A DNA stretch of 64,000 nucleotides from positions 2,232,001 to 2,296,000 of the forward strand of contig NZ_JAJVCN010000002.1 in assembly GCF_021390435.2 (NCBI RefSeq), given 5' to 3'. This DNA is from Kibdelosporangium philippinense (GTDB lineage Bacteria; Actinomycetota; Actinomycetes; Mycobacteriales; Pseudonocardiaceae). The notes beneath the pieces are model-generated. The model was not told where the DNA came from. It ran no database searches and was given only the letters and a program-made list of their open reading frames with translations. The stretch's first letter is position 1, and every line of letters begins with the position of its first letter. Below, piece after piece: positions 26,987 through 35,800 of this stretch. The position numbers were made by a program, and so were the translations under genes.

Positions 26987-28504
26987 TACGGCAGCAGCCA
27001 TTCGTTAGCTGACCTGGGTGATCTTGATGTCGCGGGCGAGTCTGGCGCGTTTGTGGAACCAGCGTGATCGTGCTTGATGCCTGCGGCGCCAGTTCACCCA
27101 GTGGGTTGCGTGTCCAGGTGGTCGGGGTGTGGTGGTGCCGGCGATCAGATGCTTGATTTCGGGGATGGTGAGCGGGATCAGGCCGGGATCAGCGGGTGGG
27201 AGCTGGTCGGGGTGTAGGGGTTCGGGGGCTTGACTGTCGGTGCGGTCGCGGAGCAGTGCGGCGGTGACCGCGCAGACCGCAAGAGCGGCGCATACAAGCA
27301 CGGCGTGTCGGGCGATCGCGGTGTAGAGCCTGACCTGAGCCTGGTCCAGGCCGAAACAGTCTTTGCCGAACTCGAATCCTTCCTCGACAGGCCAACGCAG
27401 CCCGGCGGCGCGGATCAGCCGGGTCTTGGTGAGCAGTGCGCTTTCGGGCACGTAGCAGTAGTGGAAGGCCAACTCGCCGGTGCGCAGGTGTTTGCGGATG
27501 AGGAGGTAGTGGCGGGCCGAGTTGGTGGCGATCCAGGCCCAGGCATACCACCGGTCGCCTTTGGAGCCCTTGCCGGCCGAGCGGATTTCCCACTGTCGCT
27601 CGCGTTTCAGCAATGTCTTCGTGGCCTGGTCGCAGGACAGCTCCATGCCGCTGGACAGGATGATCCGGAAGTTCTTCTGAACCCGCAGCACATAGGCTTG
27701 CTTGTCGGCCTCGAAGTGGGCCCGCAACTCGGTGCAGCTGCCGTAAACCTCGTCCCCGCAGTAGAAATCAGGCCGGAACCCGTCCGCGGCCACCGTCGTG
27801 CAGATGTCGATGGCCAACTGTCCTTTGGTGCGGAACGTCAGATCCAGGGGAAGCGCCGAGCGCAGCGACGTCACCGGGTCGCTGATGTGCTCTTCGGGAA
27901 TCCACTGTTGGAACCCGATCAACGCATGCCCGACACCTTCGCGCACATAGGACAGGTGCACCGTGTTGATCCCGTTCTCCACCCGACCCGCGCAGCCCAG
28001 ATGCTGCCGTTTGACACCCGCGGTGGCTTCACCTTTCTTCTGCTGCCCCGTCTCATCCAGCGCCCCGATCACCAACTTCCCGCGCCGGCGCCCGCCCTTG
28101 CGGGCCGCTTCCTCCAACCCGGACACCGCGAACCGCCGGATCTGCGCCATCGCCTCGGCCTCGTCCCACACCGCCCGGTTCAGCAGCCGCTGCGTCCGAT
28201 CCGGTGTCCGGTCCCCGACATACTCAGCGATGGTCCAGCCGTTCCGTTTCGGCAGCTCGCTTGTCACCGCCCGCACGTACTTACGCGCCTGCACGAACGG
28301 CTCGATCCGCCGAAAACACGAACGCAGCCGTTCGGACAGCTCACCCAGTTTCCGCCCAGCCAACCGAGCACCTATCCTGGCAGCCGCAGCCGCCTGCGAT
28401 CCTGTAGTTCTCACAAACACATGATCAACAGGCGGCTGCCCCATGTCGCCACCGGCCCCAGCTACACATCCCCACAGGTCACAACCCGAATGGCTGCTGC
28501 CGTA
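26987..28504. mobile_element. IS701-family insertion sequence (1518 bp)
   Basis: Perfect 18-bp terminal inverted repeats TACGGCAGCAGCCATTCG are flanked by CTAG on both sides (26983-26986 and 28505-28508). A CTAG/YTAR duplication is characteristic of IS701-type elements. It is inserted into IS1380 copy 2. Confidence 0.95.
27005..28444 (-). CDS. IS701-family transposase
   Basis: The 479-residue DDE transposase has LVIGALDETGQQKKGEATAGVKRQHLGCAGRVENG around the first catalytic Asp (DETG), DFYCGDEVYGS at the second and GLRWPVEEGFEFGKDCFGLDQAQV with the catalytic Glu. Full length and in frame. It occupies nearly the whole element. Confidence 0.93.
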   Translation of the reverse strand: MGQPPVDHVFVRTTGSQAAAAARIGARLAGRKLGELSERLRSCFRRIEPFVQARKYVRAVTSELPKRNGWTIAEYVGDRTPDRTQRLLNRAVWDEAEAMAQIRRFAVSGLEEAARKGGRRRGKLVIGALDETGQQKKGEATAGVKRQHLGCAGRVENGINTVHLSYVREGVGHALIGFQQWIPEEHISDPVTSLRSALPLDLTFRTKGQLAIDICTTVAADGFRPDFYCGDEVYGSCTELRAHFEADKQAYVLRVQKNFRIILSSGMELSCDQATKTLLKRERQWEIRSAGKGSKGDRWYAWAWIATNSARHYLLIRKHLRTGELAFHYCYVPESALLTKTRLIRAAGLRWPVEEGFEFGKDCFGLDQAQVRLYTAIARHAVLVCAALAVCAVTAALLRDRTDSQAPEPLHPDQLPPADPGLIPLTIPEIKHLIAGTTTPRPPGHATHWVNWRRRHQARSRWFHKRARLARDIKITQVS

Positions 28505-28894
28505 CTAGCCACGCTCACAGTCGGAAACACTCACGGCAAGATCGACAAAACCACAAGCAAGATCAACTAAATACTGCGCGAAAGGCCGAGGTTAATGCCG
28601 AAAGGTCGGCGCCACACGGCGTGTTCCCGCCACAACATCTTTCCGGCTTTATGCGGTTGTTCCGCTTATTCGTCGGTGGTTTCTGCCCCGCATAGTCAGA
28701 CTGTCGTTTTATTGCGCGCACTCGAATGGTTGCAGGTGCGTTACGTGGCCATACGTTGTTCCTGGAGCCGTCGGACACAGCAAGACTGGGAAGATCGCGG
28801 GCGGGGCGGACCGTGCGTGGCGGCGAGATCGTTTCGGCGGGGTTGCACTCGCTGCCGGAGAACCGATCGAGGGTTATGCGGCCGTGAATACCAA

Positions 28895-28930
28895 AAAGCG
28901 CAGGTCAACTTGGATGTTGACCTGCGCTTT
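28895..28930. terminator. Perfect 15-bp hairpin downstream of the tRNA-Lys fragment
   Basis: AAAGCGCAGGTCAAC and its exact complement flank a 6-base loop. Read on the minus strand it follows the tRNA 3' end by five bases, so it is best read as the original tRNA-Lys terminator. The ~300 bases between IS1380 copy 2 (28595) and this hairpin contain no gene I can support. Confidence 0.8.
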
Positions 28931-28935
28931 GGGGG

Positions 28936-28982
28936 TGCGCCGCCAGGGACTCGAACCCCGAACCCGCTGGTTAAGAGCCAAC
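28936..28982 (-). other. 3' half of tRNA-Lys (anticodon CTT): likely attachment-site remnant
   Basis: On the minus strand 47 nt fold as an anticodon arm (stem GTTGG/CCAGC, loop CTCTTAA), a 5-nt variable loop, a T arm (CGGGG/CCCTG with TTCGAGT) and a 3' acceptor strand GCGGCGC plus discriminator A. There is no CCA. The acceptor 5' strand and D arm are missing; upstream sequence from 28983 is unrelated. This is what remains at the distal end when an integrase inserts an element into a tRNA 3' half. The element should lie to the right and an intact tRNA-Lys at its other end, which I do not see in this window. Confidence 0.8.
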
Positions 28983-29176
28983 TTTCGGGGCTGTCGGGTG
29001 GTGACGAGTGATGTCGCCAGATGCCGATCTCGCTGGTTGTGTCCATGACGGTGTGCCGGATCGTGCCGTGATGTGTCGGGTGGTGTCGGAACTCTCGGGC
29101 TCCCCTCGGGCACTTCGAAGGACTACGCCGACGTGCTGTCATGCGGTGTCGGCGGTGCCTGGTGAGGAGGTGTCGC

Positions 29177-30191
29177 ATGTCTGACTCGGTGCAGGTGCGG
29201 CGTCTGACCGGTGTGCAGCGGTGTGCGCTTGTCGTGGCGGCTGGGATCGGGCTGGGGTTGGCGGCTTATGGTGCGGCGGGGTCGTACCAGACGATTGCTG
29301 ATCTTGCTTCCCGGGTTGGTGTTCCGTTGCCGTCGTGGGTGCCGGTGGGTATCGATGGCGGGTTTGTCGGTGTGGTGGTCCTTGATTTGGTGCTGGCGTG
29401 GACGTTGGCTTCGTCAGTTTGCGCGGCTGCTGACTGCGGGCACTGTTGCGGCGAATGTGTCTGCTGGTTGGCCGGATCCGATCGCGGTGGGGCTCCATTC
29501 GGCTGCGCCGGTCATGTTGCTGGTGATGGTGGAGGCCGCCCGTGTGGTGTTGTTGCGTCGCATCGGATACGCGGCGGGGACTGCGCGCGACCGGATCCCG
29601 TTGGGCCGGTGGCTGCTCTCGCCGTGGCGGACGTGGCTGTTGTGGCGGCGGATGGTGCTCTGGCAGGTCACCAGCTATCGGCAGGCGTTGGATGAGGAGT
29701 TGAACCTTCGCATGGCGTATGCGCGGTTGCAAATTCGCTATGGCAGCCGGTGGAAGCGAAAGGCTCCCGCGGACTTGGTGTGGATGTTGCGAACCGGTGT
29801 GTGCTCGGCGGAAGCGTGTGCTCGACTCAGGTCGCTTATGGACGGTGAGGACGGCGACAAGGCCGCAGTGTCCGGCAAGGCCGGGAACCAGACGGCGCAG
29901 CCCGTGGATGGTACGGCTAAGAGTGGACTAGACGGCGAACAGCTAGCGGAGGCGATGCGGCTCAACGAGCACCACTGGGCCCAAGCAGGCCGGCCGGTAT
30001 CTGCGGAGACGGTGCGCAAGCATCTGCGGATCGGGGCTGCCACCGCCAGGGCGCTCACTCGCGCTGTACGAGAGGCGAATCGAGCCGCTGTCGATGGGAG
30101 TTCGGCAGCGGCGATCGGGAAGAACCAACCGTCGGCTGTGGCGAATGGCTTCCGCCTACACCATGTTTCCAGCACAGCATTGTTGTCGTAG
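29177..30191 (+). pseudogene. DUF2637-domain membrane protein of an integrative element, frameshifted
   Basis: AGGAGG precedes the ATG at 29177. The first frame (MSDSVQVRRLTGVQRCALVVAAGIG...VPVGIDGGFVGVVVLDLVLAW) gives the first two membrane helices of a DUF2637 protein. From ~29405 the homologous sequence continues in the next frame (WLRQFARLLTAGTVAANVSAGWPDPIAVGLHSAAPVMLLVMVEAAR) to 30191, ending in an HTH-like segment (VSAETVRKHLRIGAATARALTRAVREAN). One base has been gained or lost near 29400-29410. DUF2637 proteins occur in actinomycete integrative conjugative elements and plasmids, in keeping with the neighbouring tRNA fragment. Confidence 0.8.
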
Positions 30192-30243
30192 TCCGCGCGT
30201 CGAGGTGCACAGGAACACCACGACCGGACGTTGGTGCCGCTGC

Positions 30244-31515
30244 TTACAGAGCTTCGACGGCGGCGCCAGTGAGCCGATTCCGGCAATCTAGTACGAACTG
30301 AGCCTCTTGCTGGATCATCTCCAGGTCGAATAGGTCATGATCGGTGACGAGGACGACGGCGTCCGCTTCGGCCAGTTCGGTTGCGGTGGGATGTAGTTGC
30401 GATGTCGTGGACATCATGTGCGGTGGAGCGGCGACGTGCGGGTCGCTGCACCAGACTTGTGCCCCGTTCGCGGTGAGCAGTTCGGCCAGCGGTACCGCGG
30501 GCGATTCCCGCGTGTCACCGATGTTCTTCTTGTACGCCAGTCCAAGTAAGATGATGCGGGCGCCGTCGATCGGCTTGCCGCGTTCGGACAATCCTTTTTG
30601 GATACGCCATGCGACGTACTCCGGCATGCGGCTGTTGATGCCGTTGGCCAATTCGATGAACCGGAACGGCAAGCCTAAGGTCCGCTCCACATGCCATGAC
30701 AGGTACGTCGGATCGACCGGCAGGCAGTGTCCGCCGACTCCAGGACCTGGCTGGAATGCCATGAACCCGAATGGTTTGGTCGCCGCCGCGTCGATCGTCT
30801 CCCAGATCGGGATGCCCATTCGATGGCTGAGCATCGCGAGTTCGTTCACCAGTGCGATGTTGACGTGCCTGAATGTGTTCTCCAATAGTTTCGCCAACTC
30901 CGCCACCTGGGTGGTGGACACCGGGACTGTTCGGTCCACTACGGTTTCGTAGAAGCTTTGCACGGCCTTGAGTGACGCCGGATCGATTCCGGAGACGATC
31001 TTCGGTGTGTTCGTCAGCGTCCAGACGCGATTGCCCGGGTCGATGCGTTCCGGGCTGAAGCCGAGGTGGAAGTCGGAGCCCGCGACAAGACCGGAGCCGT
31101 CCTGCAGGATCGGTGCGATGATGTCCGCGGTGGTGCCGGGATAAGTCGTCGACTCGACGATCACTGTCGCCCCTGGTCGCAGGTGACCCGCCACTTCGCG
31201 TGTTGCGGTGCGCAGCAAGGAGATGTCCGGAACGCCGTCCTGTAGTGGTGTCGGCACAGCCAGTACCGCCACATCGAACTCGGCGCAATCGTCCGATTTC
31301 GTTGTCGGCGTGTAGCGGCCAAGGCCGAGCATCTGCCGAAGCAGATCCGTTGACACGTTGTCGGTGAACGATTCGCCCGCGCTCAGCCGCTTGACTTTTC
31401 CTTCGTCCACGTCATAACCGATGACTGTGTGTCCACTCTGTGCTGCGCTGAGCGACAGCGGTAAGCCCACGTATCCCTGACCGACGACCACCACTCGTTG
31501 TCGTCCCAATGTCAT
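30244..31515 (-). CDS. Nucleotide-sugar dehydrogenase (UDP-N-acetylglucosamine/mannosamine 6-dehydrogenase type)
   Basis: The 423-residue protein has a Rossmann start VVVVGQGYVGLPLSLSAAQSGHTVIGYDVD, TYPGTTADI, SPERIDPGN and LLENTFRHVNIALVNELAM. The catalytic cysteine is in GPGVGGHCLPVDP. The C-terminal domain has ILLGLAYKKNIGDTRESP. This SPERIDPGN/GVGGHCLPVDP type oxidises UDP-HexNAc to the uronate (WecC/WbpA-like) for cell-surface glycans. No other glycan gene is intact nearby. It sits isolated between a broken mobile gene and a PKS fragment, consistent with acquired or eroded DNA. Confidence 0.9.
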   Translation of the reverse strand: MTLGRQRVVVVGQGYVGLPLSLSAAQSGHTVIGYDVDEGKVKRLSAGESFTDNVSTDLLRQMLGLGRYTPTTKSDDCAEFDVAVLAVPTPLQDGVPDISLLRTATREVAGHLRPGATVIVESTTYPGTTADIIAPILQDGSGLVAGSDFHLGFSPERIDPGNRVWTLTNTPKIVSGIDPASLKAVQSFYETVVDRTVPVSTTQVAELAKLLENTFRHVNIALVNELAMLSHRMGIPIWETIDAAATKPFGFMAFQPGPGVGGHCLPVDPTYLSWHVERTLGLPFRFIELANGINSRMPEYVAWRIQKGLSERGKPIDGARIILLGLAYKKNIGDTRESPAVPLAELLTANGAQVWCSDPHVAAPPHMMSTTSQLHPTATELAEADAVVLVTDHDLFDLEMIQQEAQFVLDCRNRLTGAAVEAL

Positions 31516-31884
31516 TGGATGTCCTTTGTGAACCTGATGAGCATGGTCTTCCGGTCAGTCGAGTCTATAGGTGGATGATGGCGCTGCGACCGCACTTGAT
31601 GGCCAGGGTATGTTCACGCCAACGTTCATTGAATCGAGCCAGTTGTGTAGCAACGCCCGATAGTTTGCAATGAACTCGCTGATACCGAACGGTGCGCACG
31701 AGGACATCGAGCCCGTGTTCACGCCATCCACAGAGGACTGATGGTATGAAGAACCGGCTAGCGTGATGGGTGCGGTTGTCCCGATCGTTTTCGGTGTGAT
31801 ATTGGGGTCGTGTCCGGTATCGGTTGACGTGCGTCTTAATTGGACAGTAGGTTGTCTGCTTTCCTCTACATAGGACAGGCTTCA
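31516..31884. other. Intergenic stretch with a possible C-terminal gene remnant on the minus strand
   Basis: On the minus strand, 31725-31565 reads ...VRTVRYQRVHCKLSGVATQLARFNERWREHTLAIKCGRSAIIHL and a stop. It looks like the tail of a real protein but I cannot assign it. The rest of the ~370 bases shows nothing convincing. Confidence 0.35.
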
Positions 31885-32805
31885 TTGAACAGGTCACCCG
31901 TTCCTGAGCCGGACCATCTTGTCGTCGCCATCACTGGCGGAACAGGAATGGAGCCCAGCCCGCACCTGCTCGGCGAGGTCGTGCGAGGCGGCGGCCTTGG
32001 TGTTGTCGACCTCGCGGCGGGTGACGCGTGGATGTCACGCGCCCTTCGACAATGCGGCAGGCGAGCCCGGGGGAACTTGGGAGTGCGGATCGGCGGAGAC
32101 TGTGCGTTCTCACCGGCCGAAGTGGAACGTGCCTTGGGGCAGCGGCCCGCCGTGGTGCTGTTGACGGCGGATTCTGCGTGGCCGATCGCTGAATTGGTCG
32201 CAGACCACCAGGTTGTTGTCGAGGTGACCGATCTGGCCGAGGCTCACGCGGCTGTGTGCGCGGGTGCGGCGGGACTCGTCGCGCGCGGAATGGAATCAGG
32301 CGGCCGGGTCAGCGAACTCAGCGCGTTCGTACTGATGCAACAGCTGCTCAGCGACGAGGCGGTAACGGTGCCGGTGTGGGTGGCGGGCGGTATCGGCCAA
32401 CGTACCGCTGCCGCCGCGATTGTCGGTGGGGCTGCGGGTGTCGTGCTGGACAGCCAGTTGTTGATGCAGCCAGAGGCTGTTCTTCCGGATGAGCTGCGCG
32501 CGCTGGTAGGGCGGATGGACGGCAGCGAAGTCGTTCGCGAGGATGACCTGCGAAGGCTGCGGTACGGAGACCACCTGCTACCGATCGGCCAGGACGGCTG
32601 GCTCGCTGCGGCGTTCGCGCGCCGCTGGTCTGGAACAGCGGCAGTGGTGCGTGGTGTCCGTCAGGCGGTGTACGACGCCGTGTCATCGCAGACCGCGGCC
32701 GACGTGTTCACCGAGAATTCGCCGCTGGCGCGAACCCTCGGTACCGCGTTGCCTGTGGCGCAGGGACCGATGACGCGGGTCAGCGACGACGCACGGTTCG
32801 CCGTA
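31885..32805 (+). pseudogene. 5' fragment of a large polyketide-synthase-type gene (nitronate-monooxygenase-like N-terminal domain)
   Basis: From a TTG at 31885 the frame encodes AITGGTGMEPSPHLLGEVVRGGGLGVVDLAAGD, GLVARGMESGGRVSELSAFVLMQQLL, VPVWVAGGIGQRTAAAAIVGGAAGVVLDSQLL and LARTLGTALPVAQGPMTRVSD. This flavin-barrel (NPD/nitronate monooxygenase-like) arrangement is found at the N-terminus of very large actinobacterial type I PKS proteins. Homology stops abruptly after VSDDARFA (~32805), where sequence of a different, opposite-strand gene begins. No PKS catalytic domains remain. Confidence 0.65.
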
Positions 32806-32897
32806 TCTCCAAGCTGCTTAGCTGCTTTCATCATTCGAACGTGCCCGACGTGCAGCGGGTTGAAATATCCACTGACGATGGCGACAGTATTCGTCAT
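32806..32897 (-). pseudogene. Cytidylyltransferase-like nucleotidyltransferase, N-terminal fragment
   Basis: From the ATG at 32897 the frame reads MTNTVAIVSGYFNPLHVGHV then RMMKAAKQLGD. This is the nucleotide-binding HxGH start of the adenylyl/cytidylyltransferase superfamily. The gene is cut at ~32806 by the junction with the PKS fragment. It follows the interrupted kinase gene by 43 bases on the same strand, so the two formed an operon. Confidence 0.8.
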
Positions 32898-33372
32898 GCG
32901 CGAGATTATACGACACTCGCCAATGGGAACGACGTTGGCCTCACAATGAAACCGAAACCCACCCATTTCGTATTTGAAACGACCGTTCACGACAGGTGAG
33001 GGTCACGTCGAAGCCATTCTGCGAGTAGATGTCGACGCCATAAGCTTGCCGCAGATAGTCTGCGGTACGGGCGTCCTTTCGTAAGAGAATCAACTTTGCC
33101 TGATGTTGAGTAAAGTCGTACTGACGCCTTAGCCGGCTCACTCGCAACTCCAAGTCGCAATCGAGCCAGACGGTAACCTTATTGCCACCAATCGCCAGAT
33201 AGGGTAAGGCAACAGACTCGTGCACAGTTGTCGAGGTGCCATGGCTGGCGATATAGAGAAGATGTTGCCGATCGGCGCGCATTCCTTTGTTTAGATCGTC
33301 CCGACTCGCTGCGGCTACTCGGTCATGCGATATCCAACTCGCGAGGCGTTGCTGTTTCGGTCGCGAGTCACT

Positions 33373-34384
33373 GAGGTGATCTCAGCGACTTTCACGCGAT
33401 CTTGCCGTGTTCGAAATGCGTGAGGACAAGGGCGGCTTTGACGATGTCGCCGATCTTGCTGGGGTTGGCGGTGAGATGCCGCAGGCTGCGCCAGCGTCCG
33501 GTGAGTAGGGCGAAACCACGTTCGCCCAGACACCGTAGGCCACGCAGCAGAGCGTTGCGTGTGCGGGTGTCCACGTCGAGGACCTGGCCATCGGCAGGCT
33601 GTTTGACCGGGGTGTGCACGCCGATGCCGGCACCGTCGTAGCCGCCATCGGCCAGCGTCGGCAGATCAAGGTGCGAGGCGGCCCAGTACAGCGCACCCAG
33701 CACATGCTCGCGCGCCACGGTCAAGTCATGGAGTGAACCGGGCTCGACATCCGAGACCCACCACGGAAAACCGTCCGGCGCGCACAGCGCTTGGATGTTG
33801 CCGCCGTGCTCGCGGGCTTTGCCGGAGTACCACAGGTCGATCGGCTCGCCTTTCACGCTCAACGTTTTCTCGCTACAGCGATCGGCGGAGAAGACCTTTC
33901 CATCGAGGATCACGTAGGCCGTGCCCTCATCCTTGGCCCGCTGCAGGGCCTCATGCAGGTCCGGCGCCTGCTCGGCGAGCACGATGACGACCTCATCCAA
34001 GTAGCGGTAGCCGGTGGCGCGGGAGATGCCGTGATCGCGAGCCAGGGCGGGGACGTCGGTGTTCTGCCGGAACCAGCGCAGGCCCAGCACCGCGTGGCGA
34101 AAGCAGGTCAACGCCCTGCTGTTCTTGCGGGTGCCGCGTCGGCGGCGTTCGGCGTGCAGCAGCCGGCTGAGGTAGAGGGCCAGTTCACGCGGGACATCGA
34201 GCATGGCACGATACGCAATCACGGGGAGCCTTCTGGTCCGGACTTGATCTTCGCAATCCAGTTCTACCAAGGGCTCCCCGCCCATCTTTCCCCGGGTCTC
34301 ACCACTCCCCAGTACATCGACCAGCGCTCGTCCGAGCAGCTTCGCGGCTCAACAAACGAACCAGAATCTTGGTGAGATTACCTC
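33373..34384. mobile_element. IS5-family insertion sequence, copy 1 (1012 bp)
   Basis: Ends GAGGTGATCTCAGCGA and GAGGTAATCTCACCAA are imperfect inverted repeats. ACT flanks both sides (33370-33372 and 34385-34387). Identical in sequence to copy 2 at 36404-37415 except, as far as I can see, one base (T at 34299 versus G on the equivalent strand), outside the transposase. Confidence 0.95.
33392..34285 (-). CDS. IS5-family (DDE_Tnp_4) transposase, copy 1
   Basis: The 297-residue protein has an N-terminal HTH-like region (LARDHGISRATGYRYLDEVVIVLAEQ). The DDE core includes AYVILDGKVFSADR (first Asp), PWWVSDVEPGSLHDLTVAR (second Asp), LADGGYDGAG, and a C-terminal catalytic Glu candidate in LRCLGERGFA. 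Intact. Confidence 0.93.
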   Translation of the reverse strand: MGGEPLVELDCEDQVRTRRLPVIAYRAMLDVPRELALYLSRLLHAERRRRGTRKNSRALTCFRHAVLGLRWFRQNTDVPALARDHGISRATGYRYLDEVVIVLAEQAPDLHEALQRAKDEGTAYVILDGKVFSADRCSEKTLSVKGEPIDLWYSGKAREHGGNIQALCAPDGFPWWVSDVEPGSLHDLTVAREHVLGALYWAASHLDLPTLADGGYDGAGIGVHTPVKQPADGQVLDVDTRTRNALLRGLRCLGERGFALLTGRWRSLRHLTANPSKIGDIVKAALVLTHFEHGKIA

Positions 34385-34681
34385 ACTGTATTCCTGAAGG
34401 AGAAAGTCGGATGTTCGCATACTTCGCGTTTGCAGCATGTTGGCGACTATGTCACAAAATGTTGTCTTGCCGCTCGCGGTGAAGCCGCTGACAATAAAAA
34501 GCACATCCGGACTCCGCGTTCTTCAGAAATGTCATGGTTCAAATTCCATCGGACAATGCGACTGGAACGTAAGGCTAACGACCAGCATGCGGTGACCCTT
34601 TGCTGCAGCTACAGGTCACGCAAGGTCGCCGCATGGCGGTTATCCTCTGCTTGCGCCAAAGGCGATGCAGAAAGATCCAAA

Positions 34682-34855
34682 TCAGTTGCATGCGCCGTGG
34701 AGGGATGCTCCGCAGATGGTGCAGTGCCGACCGCACCCGTAGTGGACCGTCGTGGCATGAGAGCACGCCACCGGACCGGGTAGTAGCTCGGGATGGTCAG
34801 CCAGGAACATCAGCCATTCCAGACGACTGTCCACAGTTGACTGAATTTTAGGCAT
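34682..34855 (-). CDS. Small Cys-rich hypothetical protein
   Basis: A 57-residue frame (MPKIQSTVDSRLEWLMFLADHPELL...) has a Cys/His cluster near its end (ACSHATTVHYGCGRHCTICGASLHGAC), likely a zinc site. GGAG lies eight bases before the ATG, better than the upstream ATG at 34879. It belongs to the run of small minus-strand genes at 34.7-38.2 kb. Function unknown. Confidence 0.6.
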   Translation of the reverse strand: MPKIQSTVDSRLEWLMFLADHPELLPGPVACSHATTVHYGCGRHCTICGASLHGACN

Positions 34856-34906
34856 GGGAGTATCTCCGATTGCACACAATGTGATGAAACGAGAGAAGAT
34901 GTCGCG

Positions 34907-35131
34907 TTACGTGGTCGGTCTGGCACCCGGCAAGATCACAGAGCGGTTTGCGATACCGGAGATCTCGGCGCGCATGAGCGGATGCCCGCACGGGTTGCAG
35001 TGCCAGACATCCGGCCGGTAGGCCGTGTACGGCCCCGGATGTACGCAGTGGGCCGGGTCGACCCAATCCGCCGGGGGCAAAAACTCCCACGGCCGAAAAT
35101 GCGCGATCAACGCCTCGGCAACGGTCGCCAT
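34907..35131 (-). CDS. Small hypothetical protein with Cys/His residues
   Basis: About 74 residues starting at an ATG placed six bases after AGGAAG (MATVAEALIAHFRPWEFLPP). It contains HCVHPG and WHCNPCGHPLM, a possible metal-binding pair. Same strand and style as the small genes on either side. Function unknown. Confidence 0.6.
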   Translation of the reverse strand: MATVAEALIAHFRPWEFLPPADWVDPAHCVHPGPYTAYRPDVWHCNPCGHPLMRAEISGIANRSVILPGARPTT

Positions 35132-35299
35132 CATTACCTTCCTGTGGAATGTTGCTAAAGCCAGGGTGGTCATTAGCGAGAAGGTCGACGCACCCTGACC
35201 GCCCTCGCTCTTGGGAAACCTGCTCAGCCGCGCTGCGGGGAGGTTGCTTCTGATCGTCCATCTGACGCAGAACAGTCGAACGAAGGCGCAACTGGGATC

Positions 35300-35776
35300 T
35301 CAGGCCGACTCTGGACCCAACTCGGGAAACATGTAGTCGAGTCGGAAGTTCAGCAGACGCGCAAGGTGGCCGAATAGACGATCTTTGAGAGGGTCCAGGA
35401 GTGCATAGGCTGTCGCACATCCGGCTGTCGTGAATCTGTAGAACAGCCGTCCGCCTCCTACTTGGGCAGTTATGTCGTATAGCTCCCAGCGCGTGGTGGT
35501 CCACCCGCCCATTTCCAGCCGCTCCAAGATCGACGACGTAAACTCCAAATCTACCGCTTGAACACGGTCATGCAGAGTCGCTGCGTCCATCTCTACCTTC
35601 GGACTCTCTAACATCGCTAGCAGGACGAAAAGAGTCTCCAGTTCAAGTTCGGCCATCGGATGAAACTCAAGGAGAGCTGAATCTGTGGACTCGTCATCCA
35701 GTAAGTAGTCCCCAAATGACAACTGCACATGCGACGATAGATGGACGCCATTATTTTGACCTGGCATTTGGCACAC
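35300..35776 (-). CDS. Hypothetical winged-helix-like protein
   Basis: The 158-residue protein has LELETLFVLLAMLESPKVEMDAATLHDRVQ and SSILERLEMGGWTTTRWELYDITAQVGGGRLFYRFTTAGCATAYALLDPLKDRLF. The helix-helix-beta layout, with a wing-like GGRLFYRFTTAG, recalls PadR/MarR-type winged helices. No ribosome site is obvious and ATG 35767 is an alternative start. Possibly the regulator of the neighbouring small genes. Confidence 0.6.
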   Translation of the reverse strand: MCQMPGQNNGVHLSSHVQLSFGDYLLDDESTDSALLEFHPMAELELETLFVLLAMLESPKVEMDAATLHDRVQAVDLEFTSSILERLEMGGWTTTRWELYDITAQVGGGRLFYRFTTAGCATAYALLDPLKDRLFGHLARLLNFRLDYMFPELGPESA

Positions 35777-35800
35777 GTTTAAATACTCCGGGATAGGTGA

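Larger units (their letters stand above)
25414..28591. mobile_element. IS1380-family insertion sequence, copy 2, split by an IS701-family element
   Basis: The same termini as copy 1, in opposite orientation, are flanked by TTAA (25410-25413 and 28592-28595). Total length is 3178 bp, exactly 1656 bp of IS1380 plus 1518 bp of IS701 and its 4-bp duplication. The nested insertion lies outside the transposase gene. Confidence 0.95.
32941..34504 (-). pseudogene. P-loop (cytidylate-kinase-like) kinase gene interrupted by an IS5-family element
   Basis: A GTG at 34504 preceded by CGGAG begins VLFIVSGFTASGKTTFCDIVANML (Walker A). It reaches SDFLLQEYS, then the IS at 33373-34384. On the far side the frame resumes DSRPKQQRLASW...SRDDLNKGMRADRQHLLYIASHGTSTTVHESV...VWLDCDLELRVSRLRRQYD...LILLRKDARTADYLRQAYGVD, ending at 32941. 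Removing 1012 bp of IS and one ACT gives exactly 183 codons. The LxxRDARTADYxRxxYGVD region resembles cytidylate kinase-like proteins. Substrate unknown. With the HxGH nucleotidyltransferase behind it, a phosphorylation-then-nucleotidylation pair is likely. Confidence 0.8.

Noticed and set aside
19678..28591. The two inverted IS1380 copies as one composite transposon carrying the monooxygenase genes
   Set aside because: Each copy has its own different target duplication (CTAG and TTAA). A composite unit would share one duplication at its outer ends, so two independent insertions fit better.
28595..29011. 138-residue open frame ending in a GTRTPNP-like sequence
   Set aside because: That C-terminus is the well-known spurious translation of a tRNA T-arm region.
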